This document shows, one piece after another, positions 7,745-15,147 of a stretch of DNA of 32,260 bases. The DNA is taken from assembly GCA_025929185.1 (NCBI GenBank), contig JAICMO010000016.1:1-32260 (forward strand). Reading direction: 5' to 3'. The stretch comes from Pseudolabrys sp. GTDB lineage: Bacteria > Pseudomonadota > Alphaproteobacteria > Rhizobiales > Xanthobacteraceae. A model generated the notes under the pieces. The model saw only the letters and a list, made by a program, of their open reading frames with translations, did not search any database and had not been told where the DNA came from. Position numbers and translations under genes: made by a program. Every line of letters begins with the position of its first letter. The first letter of the stretch is position 1.

Positions 7745-9014
7745 GAAAAGCCGCGAGCTTGCCGCGACCGGCGCACGCGAGCGCGCCGCCGGTTACCTGG
7801 TTGGCCGACACCGCTTCCGCCCGGCCGAAGCGTTGCCGTGGCTTTTGGCGATCGCGGCGTTTTTCCTGTTTCCCGACCGCATGACGTTCGGCAATCAAGC
7901 CCTGATCATGGTCATGTTCGCGCTCTCGCTCGACCTCATCCTCGGCTATGCCGGCATCGTCTCGCTCGGGCACGCGGCCTTCTTCGGCGTGGGCGCCTAT
8001 ACGGTCGGCCTGTTGATCGCGCGGCTCGATTGGAGCGAACCGCTGTCGAGCTTGCTTGCGGCCGCCATGCTCTCGGGACTTATCGGGTTCGTGACCGGTT
8101 GGTTCATCCTGCGCTACCGCGGCCTTACCGTCATCATGCTGACGCTCGCGACGGCGATCATGTTGCAGGAGGCCGGCAATCTGCGCTCCGACATTTCAGG
8201 AGGCTATGACGGTCTGCCGGGCCTCGTCATCTCTCCGCTGTTCGGTATTTTCGATTACGACCTCTACGGGCACGTGAATTATCTGTACGTGCTCGGCGTC
8301 CTGGCCGTGATCTTTTACATGGTGCGGCGGATAGTCTATTCGCCATTCGGACAGGCCCTAACGGGCATCCGCGAGAACGTGCGGCGCATGCATGCGATCG
8401 GCTCGCCGGTCCACCGGCGGCTGGTCACGGTTTACACGATTTCTGCTGCCATCGCTGGCGTGGCCGGCGCGCTGTTCACGCAGACGAATGCCTACGTCAC
8501 GCTGACGGTTTTCGATTTCGACAATTCCGCCAAGGTGATGGTGATGCTGATTCTCGGCGGCACCGGTCGGCTCTACGGCGCATTTATCGGCGCCGTCGTC
8601 TACATGATGCTGGAAGATCACCTGTCGAAATTGAGCCCGACCTTTTGGCAATTTGGAATCGGATTGCTGCTGATCCTGGCGGTGCTGTTTGCGCCTCGCG
8701 GCCTCCTGGGTCTGGTTGAGGAAATTAGCCGCAAGAGTTGGCGGCGCGGGCGCGCGGGTGCGGCGCGTCGCTTGATCTGGAAGGGGGAGCATTGGACCGT
8801 CTTAGCCGGCTCGGCGGTTGATGGCGCGGCGATCGGTTTCATCGTCGGGTTCGCGGCGAATTTCGGGCAGGCTCATTTGCTGTCGGAATACATTGCGAGC
8901 CTGCCGGGACGCGCATTGGCATTCACGTGCTTCGGAGCGCTGGTCGCGACCGCCATAAACGCGATCTACCTCGCATTCACTAGCCGCGCCGCTGCGGAGG
9001 ATCGCGGGTCATGA
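7731..9014 (+). CDS. livM: LivM-type ABC transporter permease with C-terminal membrane extension
   Basis: A 427-residue permease. Residues 35-330 are the LivM core: SLDLILGYAGIVSLGHAAFFGVGAY (split across 66-90) is its signature, RENVRRMHAIGSP (214-226) is the cytoplasmic coupling loop, and the core ends at APRGLLGLVEE. After this there are about 96 further residues: a basic linker (SRKSWRRGRAGAARR) and two more hydrophobic stretches (about 354-378 and 393-416). Most LivM proteins stop soon after GLLG. The frame is open throughout and ends in a 4-base ATGA overlap with livG, so the extension is real and not a misread stop. Core function is confident; the role of the extension is unknown. Confidence 0.9.
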   Translation: MAASEKSRELAATGARERAAGYLVGRHRFRPAEALPWLLAIAAFFLFPDRMTFGNQALIMVMFALSLDLILGYAGIVSLGHAAFFGVGAYTVGLLIARLDWSEPLSSLLAAAMLSGLIGFVTGWFILRYRGLTVIMLTLATAIMLQEAGNLRSDISGGYDGLPGLVISPLFGIFDYDLYGHVNYLYVLGVLAVIFYMVRRIVYSPFGQALTGIRENVRRMHAIGSPVHRRLVTVYTISAAIAGVAGALFTQTNAYVTLTVFDFDNSAKVMVMLILGGTGRLYGAFIGAVVYMMLEDHLSKLSPTFWQFGIGLLLILAVLFAPRGLLGLVEEISRKSWRRGRAGAARRLIWKGEHWTVLAGSAVDGAAIGFIVGFAANFGQAHLLSEYIASLPGRALAFTCFGALVATAINAIYLAFTSRAAAEDRGS

Positions 9015-9790
9015 CCGCCGCGGCGTTGGAGGTTCGAGGGCTGAACCGTAACTTCGGCGCGCTGAAAGTGACGCGCGATGTCGATCTGACGCTCGAGCGC
9101 GGCGCGCGGCGAGCGCTGATCGGGCCGAACGGCGCCGGCAAGACAACGCTGGTCAATCTCATTACCGGCCTACTCAATCCGTCCTCTGGAAAGGTCGTGC
9201 TCGGAGGGCAAGACATTACCGCGCTGTCGCAAGCGCAGCGGGCGCGGCGCGGCATCGCCCGCACGTTCCAGATCAATCAGTTATTCCGCGGTCTTACCGT
9301 GCTCGAAAATCTGTGCCTCGCCGTCGGCGAGCGCGACGGCCACTGCAACAATCTGTGGCGCGCGACCGGCGCCCGGCGGGTGGTTATCGATGAGGCGCTC
9401 GACTATCTTGCCGCGCTGAGGATTGTGGACGACGCGCTTAAACTCGTGCGCGAGTTGCCGTACGGGCGGCAGCGCCTGGTCGAGATCGCGATTGCCTTGG
9501 CACAAAAACCGCGTGTCTTGCTGCTGGACGAGCCGGCGGCCGGCGTGCCGTCTTCGGAAACGCATCTTATTCTCGATGTGGTGGCGAACCTCGATCCCGA
9601 TATCGCCATTCTCATCATCGAGCACGACATGGACGTCGTGTTCCGCTTCGCGCGCAAGATTACGGTGCTGGTCGCCGGCGCGATCTTCACCGAGGGCACG
9701 CCGCAGGAAATCATGGCCAACGAGCAGGTGAGGGCCGTCTATCTCGGTCAGGAAGGCCATCGCGTCGGCGGCGGAGTGCGCCATGGCTGA
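9011..9790 (+). CDS. livG: LivG-type ABC transporter ATPase
   Basis: A 259-residue nucleotide-binding subunit. Walker A is GPNGAGKT (38-45), the family signature is LPYGRQRLVEIA (149-160; the Leu-Ser of the usual LSYGxQR is replaced by Leu-Pro), Walker B is VLLLDEP (169-175) and the switch histidine is His205 in IIEHDMDVVF. Each half of the LivG/LivF dimer binds ATP at the cytoplasmic face of LivH/LivM. It overlaps livM by 4 bases and livF by 8 bases. Where LivG usually reads AAGLNP, this protein has AAGVPSSET, a mild divergence after Walker B. Confidence 0.92.
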   Translation: MTAAALEVRGLNRNFGALKVTRDVDLTLERGARRALIGPNGAGKTTLVNLITGLLNPSSGKVVLGGQDITALSQAQRARRGIARTFQINQLFRGLTVLENLCLAVGERDGHCNNLWRATGARRVVIDEALDYLAALRIVDDALKLVRELPYGRQRLVEIAIALAQKPRVLLLDEPAAGVPSSETHLILDVVANLDPDIAILIIEHDMDVVFRFARKITVLVAGAIFTEGTPQEIMANEQVRAVYLGQEGHRVGGGVRHG

Positions 9791-10496
9791 ACGCAAGAAC
9801 GTGCTGGAGCTCGACAGGGTTTTCGCCGGCTATGGAGAAACGGTCGTTCTCGAGGACATCAAACTCTCCGTCGCCGACGGCGGCACACTTTCGATTATCG
9901 GCCGCAACGGGGTGGGCAAGAGCACGCTGCTCACGACCGTCATGGGCCATACGACGCTGCACGGCGGCGTCGTGCGCCTGCACGGCCTGGATATTTCAAA
10001 GCTTCCGGTTTACCGCCGCGTTGACGCAGGCCTCGGCTATGTGCCGCAGGAGCGTGAGATTTTTCCGTCCTTGACCGTGAGGGAAAATCTCGAGATCGCG
10101 GCGCGTTCGGGGCATTGGACCTTAAAGACGGTGTTCGACCTGTTTCCTCGGCTCGCCGAACGCGCCGACAACCGCGGCAACCAGCTTTCCGGCGGCGAGC
10201 AGCAAATGCTTGCGATCGGGCGCGCGCTCATTGGAAACCCGAGCGTGCTGTTGATGGACGAGCCATCCGAGGGACTTGCGCCGGTTATCGTGGAGGAGTT
10301 GGCGCGCGCGGTAAAAAAACTTACCGAGACGGACGTTGCGCTCGTGCTCGTCGAGCAGAACACACGCCTTGCGCTCGAAATTGCGCCGCGCACTGTCGTC
10401 ATGGACCGGGGCCGCATCGTGTATGACGGGCCGAGCCAGGAGTTGCAGGACGATTCGGCCAGGCTTGAGCAGCTTATCGGTGTCGTAAAGGCCTGA
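9783..10496 (+). CDS. livF: LivF-type ABC transporter ATPase
   Basis: A 237-residue ATPase. Walker A is GRNGVGKST (40-48), the Q-loop is in YVPQEREIFPSLTVREN, the signature LSGGEQQ is at 135-141, Walker B VLLMDEP is at 155-161, and LVEQN (189-193) has Gln in place of the switch His, which is normal for LivF. It pairs with LivG to power the importer. The start overlaps the end of livG by 8 bases. It ends the transporter part of the operon; 91 bases without a gene or a clear terminator separate it from the MetE-like gene. Confidence 0.92.
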   Translation: MAERKNVLELDRVFAGYGETVVLEDIKLSVADGGTLSIIGRNGVGKSTLLTTVMGHTTLHGGVVRLHGLDISKLPVYRRVDAGLGYVPQEREIFPSLTVRENLEIAARSGHWTLKTVFDLFPRLAERADNRGNQLSGGEQQMLAIGRALIGNPSVLLMDEPSEGLAPVIVEELARAVKKLTETDVALVLVEQNTRLALEIAPRTVVMDRGRIVYDGPSQELQDDSARLEQLIGVVKA

Positions 10497-10587
10497 TGGG
10501 GCGAGCGCCCACTTGCGCAAACGCGTTGCGTTTCGCGACAAGCTCGCGCATAGCCTGGCGCAAGAATTACGCAGCGAGTAGGCCCCT

Positions 10588-11757
10588 ATGAAGCGCAGCA
10601 CCGATCGAATTCTGACGACGCATGTCGGAAGCCTGATACGTCCGCCGGCGTTGCAGGAATTTCTGCGCGCCAAGCAGGCGCGCAGGCCATATGACGAGGC
10701 CGCTTACGCAAAGTGTCTGACCGAATCGGTTGCGGGGGTCGTAAAGCGGCAGGCGCAGGCCGGCATTGACGTGGTCAGCGACGGCGAATTCGGCAAGTCG
10801 ATCAGCTGGTCGCAATACGTGCTCGAGCGGCTGAGCGGCTTCGAGCGGCGTCCGATCAAGGATGACGCGGCCAATCCTTTCAAGCGTGGCGCCGATCGCG
10901 AGCGCTTTGCCGAATTTTATGCCGAGCTTGACGCGCACGACGGCGTTGCGACCACCGCCGAATCCGTTTGCGTCGGACCGGTGAAATACACGGGGCAAGC
11001 CGAGCTTCAGCGCGACATCGAGAATTTCAACGCGGCCTTGAAGAGCGTAGCAGTCGAAGAGGCGTTTCTACCGGTTGCGGCGCCGGCAAGCGTCATTCCG
11101 GATCGCAAGAACGAATACTACAAGAACGATGACGAACTTCTCGCCGCGATCGGCGAGGCCATGCGCACCGAATACAAGATGATCGTCGATGCGGGCTTTA
11201 TCGTGCAGCTCGACGACGCGCGCAACGCGGTGACCTACGACCGCATGGTGCCGCCGGCGCGTTTCGACGATTACCGACTCTGGCTCTCGCGGCAGGTCGA
11301 GGTGATCAACCACGCCATCGCAGGCTTGCCGGCCGACCGCATCCGCTATCACGTGTGCTGGGGAAGCTGGCCGGGCCCGCACACGACCGACGTGCCGCTC
11401 AAGGACATCGTCGATCTCATTCTCAAAGTGAAAGTCGGCGCTTACGTGATCGAGGGCGCCAATCCCCGCCACGAACACGAATGGAAAGTGTGGAAGGATG
11501 CCAAACTTTCACCAGGGCAAATCTTGATCCCGGGCGTTATCAGCCACGCGACCAACGTTGTCGAGCATCCGGAACTGGTGGCGGAGCGAATTGTTCGCCT
11601 GGCGAAATTGGTCGGGCGCGAGAACGTGATCGCCGGTACCGATTGCGGGTTTGCGCAAGGGCCGTTCCATCGCCGCGTGCATCCTTCGATCATGTGGGCG
11701 AAACTGGAATCATTGGCGGTTGGCGCGCAGCTTGCGAGTACCGAACTCTGGCAATAG
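10588..11757 (+). CDS. MetE C-terminal-like cobalamin-independent methyltransferase family protein
   Basis: A 389-residue protein matching only the catalytic C-terminal half of cobalamin-independent methionine synthase. The N-terminal TTHVGSLIRP (10-19) has the conserved His12. The zinc ligands are recognisable as His255 and Cys257 (YHVCWGSWPGP), Glu289 (VIEGANPR) and Cys353 (GTDCGFAQG). SDGEFGK (64-70) is the folate/substrate loop. Such short homologues often sit in catabolic operons and need not make methionine; they are candidates for methyl transfer or demethylation from small substrates onto thiols or folate. It lies 91 bases after livF and 47 before the M24 gene in the same direction. 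No strong Shine-Dalgarno is seen. The methyl donor and acceptor are unknown. Confidence 0.85.
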   Translation: MKRSTDRILTTHVGSLIRPPALQEFLRAKQARRPYDEAAYAKCLTESVAGVVKRQAQAGIDVVSDGEFGKSISWSQYVLERLSGFERRPIKDDAANPFKRGADRERFAEFYAELDAHDGVATTAESVCVGPVKYTGQAELQRDIENFNAALKSVAVEEAFLPVAAPASVIPDRKNEYYKNDDELLAAIGEAMRTEYKMIVDAGFIVQLDDARNAVTYDRMVPPARFDDYRLWLSRQVEVINHAIAGLPADRIRYHVCWGSWPGPHTTDVPLKDIVDLILKVKVGAYVIEGANPRHEHEWKVWKDAKLSPGQILIPGVISHATNVVEHPELVAERIVRLAKLVGRENVIAGTDCGFAQGPFHRRVHPSIMWAKLESLAVGAQLASTELWQ

Positions 11758-11804
11758 CTTTGCAGGCATACGGCAACTGCCAGCCGACGACCGGGAGCCT
11801 ATCG

Positions 11805-12998
11805 ATGAACATCAGTGCCCAGCACTCCAGCGGCATCGCCGTTCCGTTCGATCGGGCGCGGCTCGATCGGCTGATGGATGACGCCGGCATCGACGTTATC
11901 GTCGCCACGTCGAAGCACAATGTTCAATATCTGCTCGGCGGCCATCGCGCGAATTTCTTCGATTACATGGATGCGACCGGCATCACGCGTTATTTGCCGG
12001 TGATGGTCTATCCGAAAGGCGCGCCGGAAAAGGCGGCCTACTTCGGGCACCGCCTCGAGAAATTCCAGCGCGAAGTCAATCCGATGTGGACGCCGGAGAC
12101 GCAAACGTCCTGCGCGGGCTCGGTCGACGCCATGCAGAAAGCGGTCGACCACACGCGCAAACACGGCATGAAGCCGAAACGCATCGCCGCCGAGTTTGCG
12201 TTTCTTCCTTACGACTCTTCGATCGTCCTGCGCGGCGCCTTTCCCGATGCCGAACTGGTCGATGCGCTGTTTGTGCTGGAGCGGCAGCGCGCGAAGAAAA
12301 CGCCCGACGAATTGAAGAAGCTGAAGTACGCGTCGGAAGCGGTTATCGATTCGATGAATGCGGTAATGGCCAATCACGGTCCGGGAGCGAGCAAGGCTGA
12401 TTTGATGGAAGCGTTGCGCCGCGAAGAAACGAACCGGGGACTGACCTTCGAATATTGCCTCATCACGGTCGGCACCAGCCTCAATCGTGCGCCATCGGAA
12501 CAGAAGTGGGAAAAGGGCGGCATCCTGTCGCTCGACTCCGGCGGCAACTTCCACGGCTACATCGGCGACGTCTGCCGCATGGCGATTCAGGGCGAGCCCG
12601 ATGCGGAACTCGAGGACTTTCTCGGCGAAATCGAAACCATCCAGCGCGCGGCGATGAAGCCGGTGCGCGTCGGCGCACTGGGACGCGAAATCTACGCGGC
12701 CGCTGAGCCCCTTTGCGCGAAATCAAAGCATCACAATCATCTCGAGTTCCTTGCGCATGGCATGGGCATGGTCAGCCACGAGGCGCCGCGGCTCACCGAG
12801 AGCGGCCCCGTGCCTTATCCGGCGACAGATGCCGACCGGCCGCTTGAGGCAGGCATGGTGATTTCGGTCGAGACTACGTTGCTGCACCCTGCGCGTGGAT
12901 TCATCAAACTCGAGGATACCGTGGTCGTCACCGAATTCGGTCACGAGGTGTACGGCGAGGGGGCTCGGGGCTGGAATCGCGGCGGCACGGCGGCGTAG
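11805..12998 (+). CDS. M24-family metallohydrolase (Xaa-Pro peptidase / creatinase fold)
   Basis: A 397-residue pita-bread-fold protein. The N-terminal creatinase-like domain covers about residues 15-160. The catalytic domain carries the full dinuclear metal set Asp244 (LSLDSGG), Asp255 (YIGD), His318 (LAHGMG), Glu356 (SVETT) and Glu370 (KLED), with His325 in SHEAP, so it should be active as a peptidase. The start at 11805 was chosen because GGGAG lies about nine bases upstream; the frame is open further 5' but overlaps the MetE-like gene. Relatives include Xaa-Pro dipeptidases, creatinase and the ectoine-hydrolysing DoeA. With an importer and a methyltransferase-like gene upstream, cleavage of an imported amide or N-methylated compound is plausible, but this is inference. 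Confidence 0.85.
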   Translation: MNISAQHSSGIAVPFDRARLDRLMDDAGIDVIVATSKHNVQYLLGGHRANFFDYMDATGITRYLPVMVYPKGAPEKAAYFGHRLEKFQREVNPMWTPETQTSCAGSVDAMQKAVDHTRKHGMKPKRIAAEFAFLPYDSSIVLRGAFPDAELVDALFVLERQRAKKTPDELKKLKYASEAVIDSMNAVMANHGPGASKADLMEALRREETNRGLTFEYCLITVGTSLNRAPSEQKWEKGGILSLDSGGNFHGYIGDVCRMAIQGEPDAELEDFLGEIETIQRAAMKPVRVGALGREIYAAAEPLCAKSKHHNHLEFLAHGMGMVSHEAPRLTESGPVPYPATDADRPLEAGMVISVETTLLHPARGFIKLEDTVVVTEFGHEVYGEGARGWNRGGTAA

Positions 12999-13003
12999 CC
13001 GCC

Positions 13004-13183
13004 TTACGCGGCCACTTTAAGCACGACTTTGCCCTGGATGTGATCGTTCTCCATGTGCCGATGCGCCCGCGCGACATCTTCGAGCGGATACGTGGCGCGG
13101 ATCAACGGCCTGACCTTTGCGTTATCGATCAAGCGCGCGATCTCCTCAAGTTGCCGCGCGCTGGGCATCGCCCTGTAATTCAT
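13004..13183 (-). pseudogene. C-terminal remnant of a zinc-type (MDR) alcohol dehydrogenase/quinone reductase
   Basis: Read on the minus strand, the bases encode MNYRAMPSARQLEEIARLID and then KVRPLI, YPLEDVARAHRHMEN and GKVVLKVAA before a TAA at 13004-13006. This is the usual last 55-60 residues of medium-chain dehydrogenases (LEEIARLIDxGKxRPxI...YPLxxxxxAHxxMExxxxxGKVVL). No upstream part of such a gene exists: the same frame reaches the pncB stop at 13244 and the sequence 13184-13243 does not read as MDR protein in any one frame. The fragment lies tail-to-tail against the M24 gene. It is best explained as the residue of a deleted gene. Confidence 0.75.
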
Positions 13184-13243
13184 GAAATTACGCGAAGGGG
13201 CCAGGTTCCGGCGCGCCGCGCAAATAGCGCGTGAGCGGGCGTG

Positions 13244-14582
13244 TTAGGAAGTGGTGGTGCGGCTTGCTTGCGCGGCGACGGCGCGGAGCGCCTTGGAGAT
13301 CGTGACCGAATAGGGGCGGCCCGTTCCAAGTCGCCGAAGCGGCTCGGGGAGCCGCTTTAGTTCGAGCGCCGCGTGCTCGCGAACGGCGTTCAGCTTTGGA
13401 GCCGGCGCGGCGCGCTTTCCTTGCTTCATCACTTGCGCGATCAAGGGACGGCCCGTTTGGCTGTCGTTCTCAAGTGACAAGATGTCGCCGCGCATAGTTC
13501 CGTCAGCCGCAAAGTCGCGCCAGACCTGCTTGCGGCCGGGCCATGTTTCCTTGCCTTCGGATAGTTTGCGTCGCGGCTTGCCCGCGTATTCCTGGAGTTT
13601 GTAGGCGCAGTCGAGCGTCGGGGCATCCTGCGAGGTGTCGAGATTGGCGCCGATGCCAAATCCGTCAACGGGTGCGCCGGACTTATGCATCGTCGCGAGC
13701 ACATCTTCGTTGATGCCGCCACTGACGAAGATCGTCACATGCTTCATGGCGCCGTCGTCCAGGATGCGGCGAACTTTCTTCGCCATCCCGATCAAATCGC
13801 CACTGTCGATCCGCACCGCTCGCAGCGTCGCGCCGATTTCCTTTAGTTTCGGCCCGAGCGCGACGACCTTCCGTGCGCCCGCTTCGGTATCGTACGTGTC
13901 GATCAGCAGCACGAGATTGTCGGGCCGCGCGCGCGAAGTTCTCGAAGGCCGCGGTTTCGCTGTCATGCACCTGTACATAGGAGTGCGCCATCGTGCCGAA
14001 GATCGGAATGCCGAACAGCTGTGCGGCCTGCACATTGGCGGCGCCGGCAAAGCCTGCGATATAGCTGGCACGCGCCGACATAAGGCCTGCTTCCGCGCCA
14101 TGCGCGGAGCGCAGGCCGAAATCGACAACGGTTTTGCCATTTGCCGTGAGCACCATGCGCGCGGCTTTCGAGGCGATCATCGTTTGCAAATGGAGAATGT
14201 TGATCAGCCGCGACTCAACCAATTGCGCCTGCGGCAATGAGGCGGTGATGCGCAGGATCGGTTCGTGTGGAAAGAAAACGGTGCCTTCCGGCATCGCGTG
14301 CACGTCGCCGGTGAAGTGAAAGCTGGCGAGATAATCCAGAAGATTTTTTCTGAAGCGGCCGGTCTTTTCTAACCACGCGATGTCTTCGGCCGAAAATCGC
14401 AAATTTTCCAGATAATCGAGCGCGGTTTCGAGGCCCGCCGCCAACAGGAATCCGCGCCGCTCCGGGAGGCGGCGGACAAAGAATTCGAAGACGGCCTCCT
14501 TGTCCTCGCCCTGATCCAGGTAGGCCTGGACCATGTTGAGCTCATAAAGATCGGTGAGCAGCGGGCTTACAGGAGGTGACAT
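13244..14582 (-). pseudogene. pncB: nicotinate phosphoribosyltransferase, interrupted by one frameshift
   Basis: Two minus-strand frames together make one NAPRTase of about 446 residues. The first (from 14582) starts SPPVSPLLTDLYELNM and runs through DFGLRSAHGAEAG to HSYVQVHDSETAAFENFA. The second continues with RPDNLVLLIDTYDTEAGA, AVRIDSGDLIGMAKKVR, IFVSGGINEDVLATM and FGIGANLDTSQDAP to the TAA at 13244. The frames meet at an alternating CG run, plus-strand 13926-13935, where loss of one CG unit would explain the shift. The enzyme joins nicotinate to PRPP in NAD salvage. In-frame starts also exist at 14591 and 14603 (GTG), none with a clear ribosome binding site. As written the gene cannot make full-length protein; a sequencing error in the CG run is an equally good explanation. 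Confidence 0.85.
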
Positions 14583-14634
14583 GGCCGGCATCCAACGCGT
14601 CACTTGGAAATCGCACTTGCCGTGCCGTGAGGTT

Positions 14635-14709
14635 TGGCTCCCCGGGCCGGATTCGAACCAGCGACCAACCGGTTAACAGCCGGTTGCTCTACCACTGAGC
14701 TACCGGGGA
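14635..14709 (-). tRNA. tRNA-Asn (anticodon GTT)
   Basis: The minus strand folds into a full cloverleaf of 75 nucleotides including an encoded CCA. The acceptor arm is TCCCCGG with CCGGGGA, and the discriminator is G. The anticodon stem is ACCGG/CCGGT around CTGTTAA, giving anticodon GTT, and the T-loop is TTCGAAT. The anticodon assigns asparagine. It lies between the tRNA-Cys gene and pncB, all on the minus strand. A weak promoter (TATACG, plus positions 14727-14732 reversed) lies about 18 bases upstream. Confidence 0.97.
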
Positions 14710-14817
14710 ATGGGTAGCGTGACGGCCGTATAACAAAGCCGTCGAGACTTTGCCACCCGGGCGCTTTGTGCGTTCGGCCGTCCGCTTTCGCTGAAGCGAC
14801 TGTAGACGCCCCGCCAA

Positions 14818-14941
14818 CGCGAAGGCCTTGCTCGCCGAAGCTTTATCGAAAGCCTAGGCACCCCTTCGTCGCTACGCGCTTCGGCGCGGCATCCTTCGCG
14901 CAAACCGGCTTGCCGAGCCGAAGCTCCAAAAGAGCGAAGGC
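14818..14941. repeat. hairpin-rich spacer between the two tRNA genes, probable dispersed palindromic repeat
   Basis: The segment holds several inverted repeats: CGCCGAAGC (14833-14841) with GCTTCGGCG (14878-14886), CCTTCGC (14893-14899) with GCGAAGG (14934-14940), and nested inside the latter a CGGCT/AGCCG stem around 14906-14920. It starts directly at the CCA end of the tRNA-Cys gene. The 'CCTTCGC...GCGAAGG' style resembles non-coding repeats I associate with Hyphomicrobiales genomes, often beside tRNA genes. Whether it acts in tRNA 3' processing or termination, or is only a repeat, cannot be told here. Confidence 0.45.
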
Positions 14942-15015
14942 TGGAGGCCACGGCCGGAATCGAACCGGCGTGCGCGGATTTGCAGTCCGCTGCGTCACCA
15001 CTCCGCCACGTGGCC
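14942..15015 (-). tRNA. tRNA-Cys (anticodon GCA)
   Basis: A full cloverleaf of 74 nucleotides including an encoded CCA is read on the minus strand. The acceptor arm is GGCCACG with CGTGGCC and the discriminator is T(U), as expected for tRNA-Cys. The anticodon loop CTGCAAA gives GCA, and the T-arm contains GGTTCGATTCC. It is the upstream one of two minus-strand tRNA genes. Confidence 0.97.
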
Positions 15016-15041
15016 ATTTTCCGCCGCCTTCGCGCGCCAAC

Positions 15042-15070
15042 GCTATATAGGAGGCGGCCGGTCACGACAA
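15042..15070 (-). promoter_or_regulatory. probable promoter of the tRNA-Cys gene
   Basis: On the minus strand TTGTCG (15070-15065) and TATAGC (15047-15042) are separated by 17 bases, a good sigma-70-type pair. The -10 lies 26 bases before the mature tRNA 5' end, leaving room for a short leader. The overlapping TATATA (15044-15049) could serve as an alternative -10. Confidence 0.45.
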
Positions 15071-15147
15071 CTCACGAGCTGTGCTTGCTTTTTTGGCGAT
15101 GTTGCCGCAGAAACGCGGGCGATCCATAATTACCGTCCCAGGAAATG

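Noticed and set aside
10508-10545. Imperfect stem between livF and the MetE-like gene as a terminator.
   Set aside because: The stem needs two bulges and no T run follows; the genes are more likely cotranscribed.
11355-11804. Open frame extending the M24 gene 150 codons upstream.
   Set aside because: It overlaps the MetE-like coding sequence in another frame, and the M24 family N-terminus and a GGGAG site begin at 11805.
12989-13003. GGCGGC-GTA-GCCGCC hairpin at the end of the M24 gene as a terminator.
   Set aside because: Only six pairs and no T run on either strand; it covers the M24 stop codon and may be coincidental in GC-rich DNA.
14571-14665. Perfect-looking AGGAGG ribosome binding site followed by ATG on the plus strand, opening a short frame.
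   Set aside because: It is the reverse complement of the pncB start codons (Met-Ser-Pro-Pro-Val), and the short frame runs into the antisense of tRNA-Asn. Chance match.
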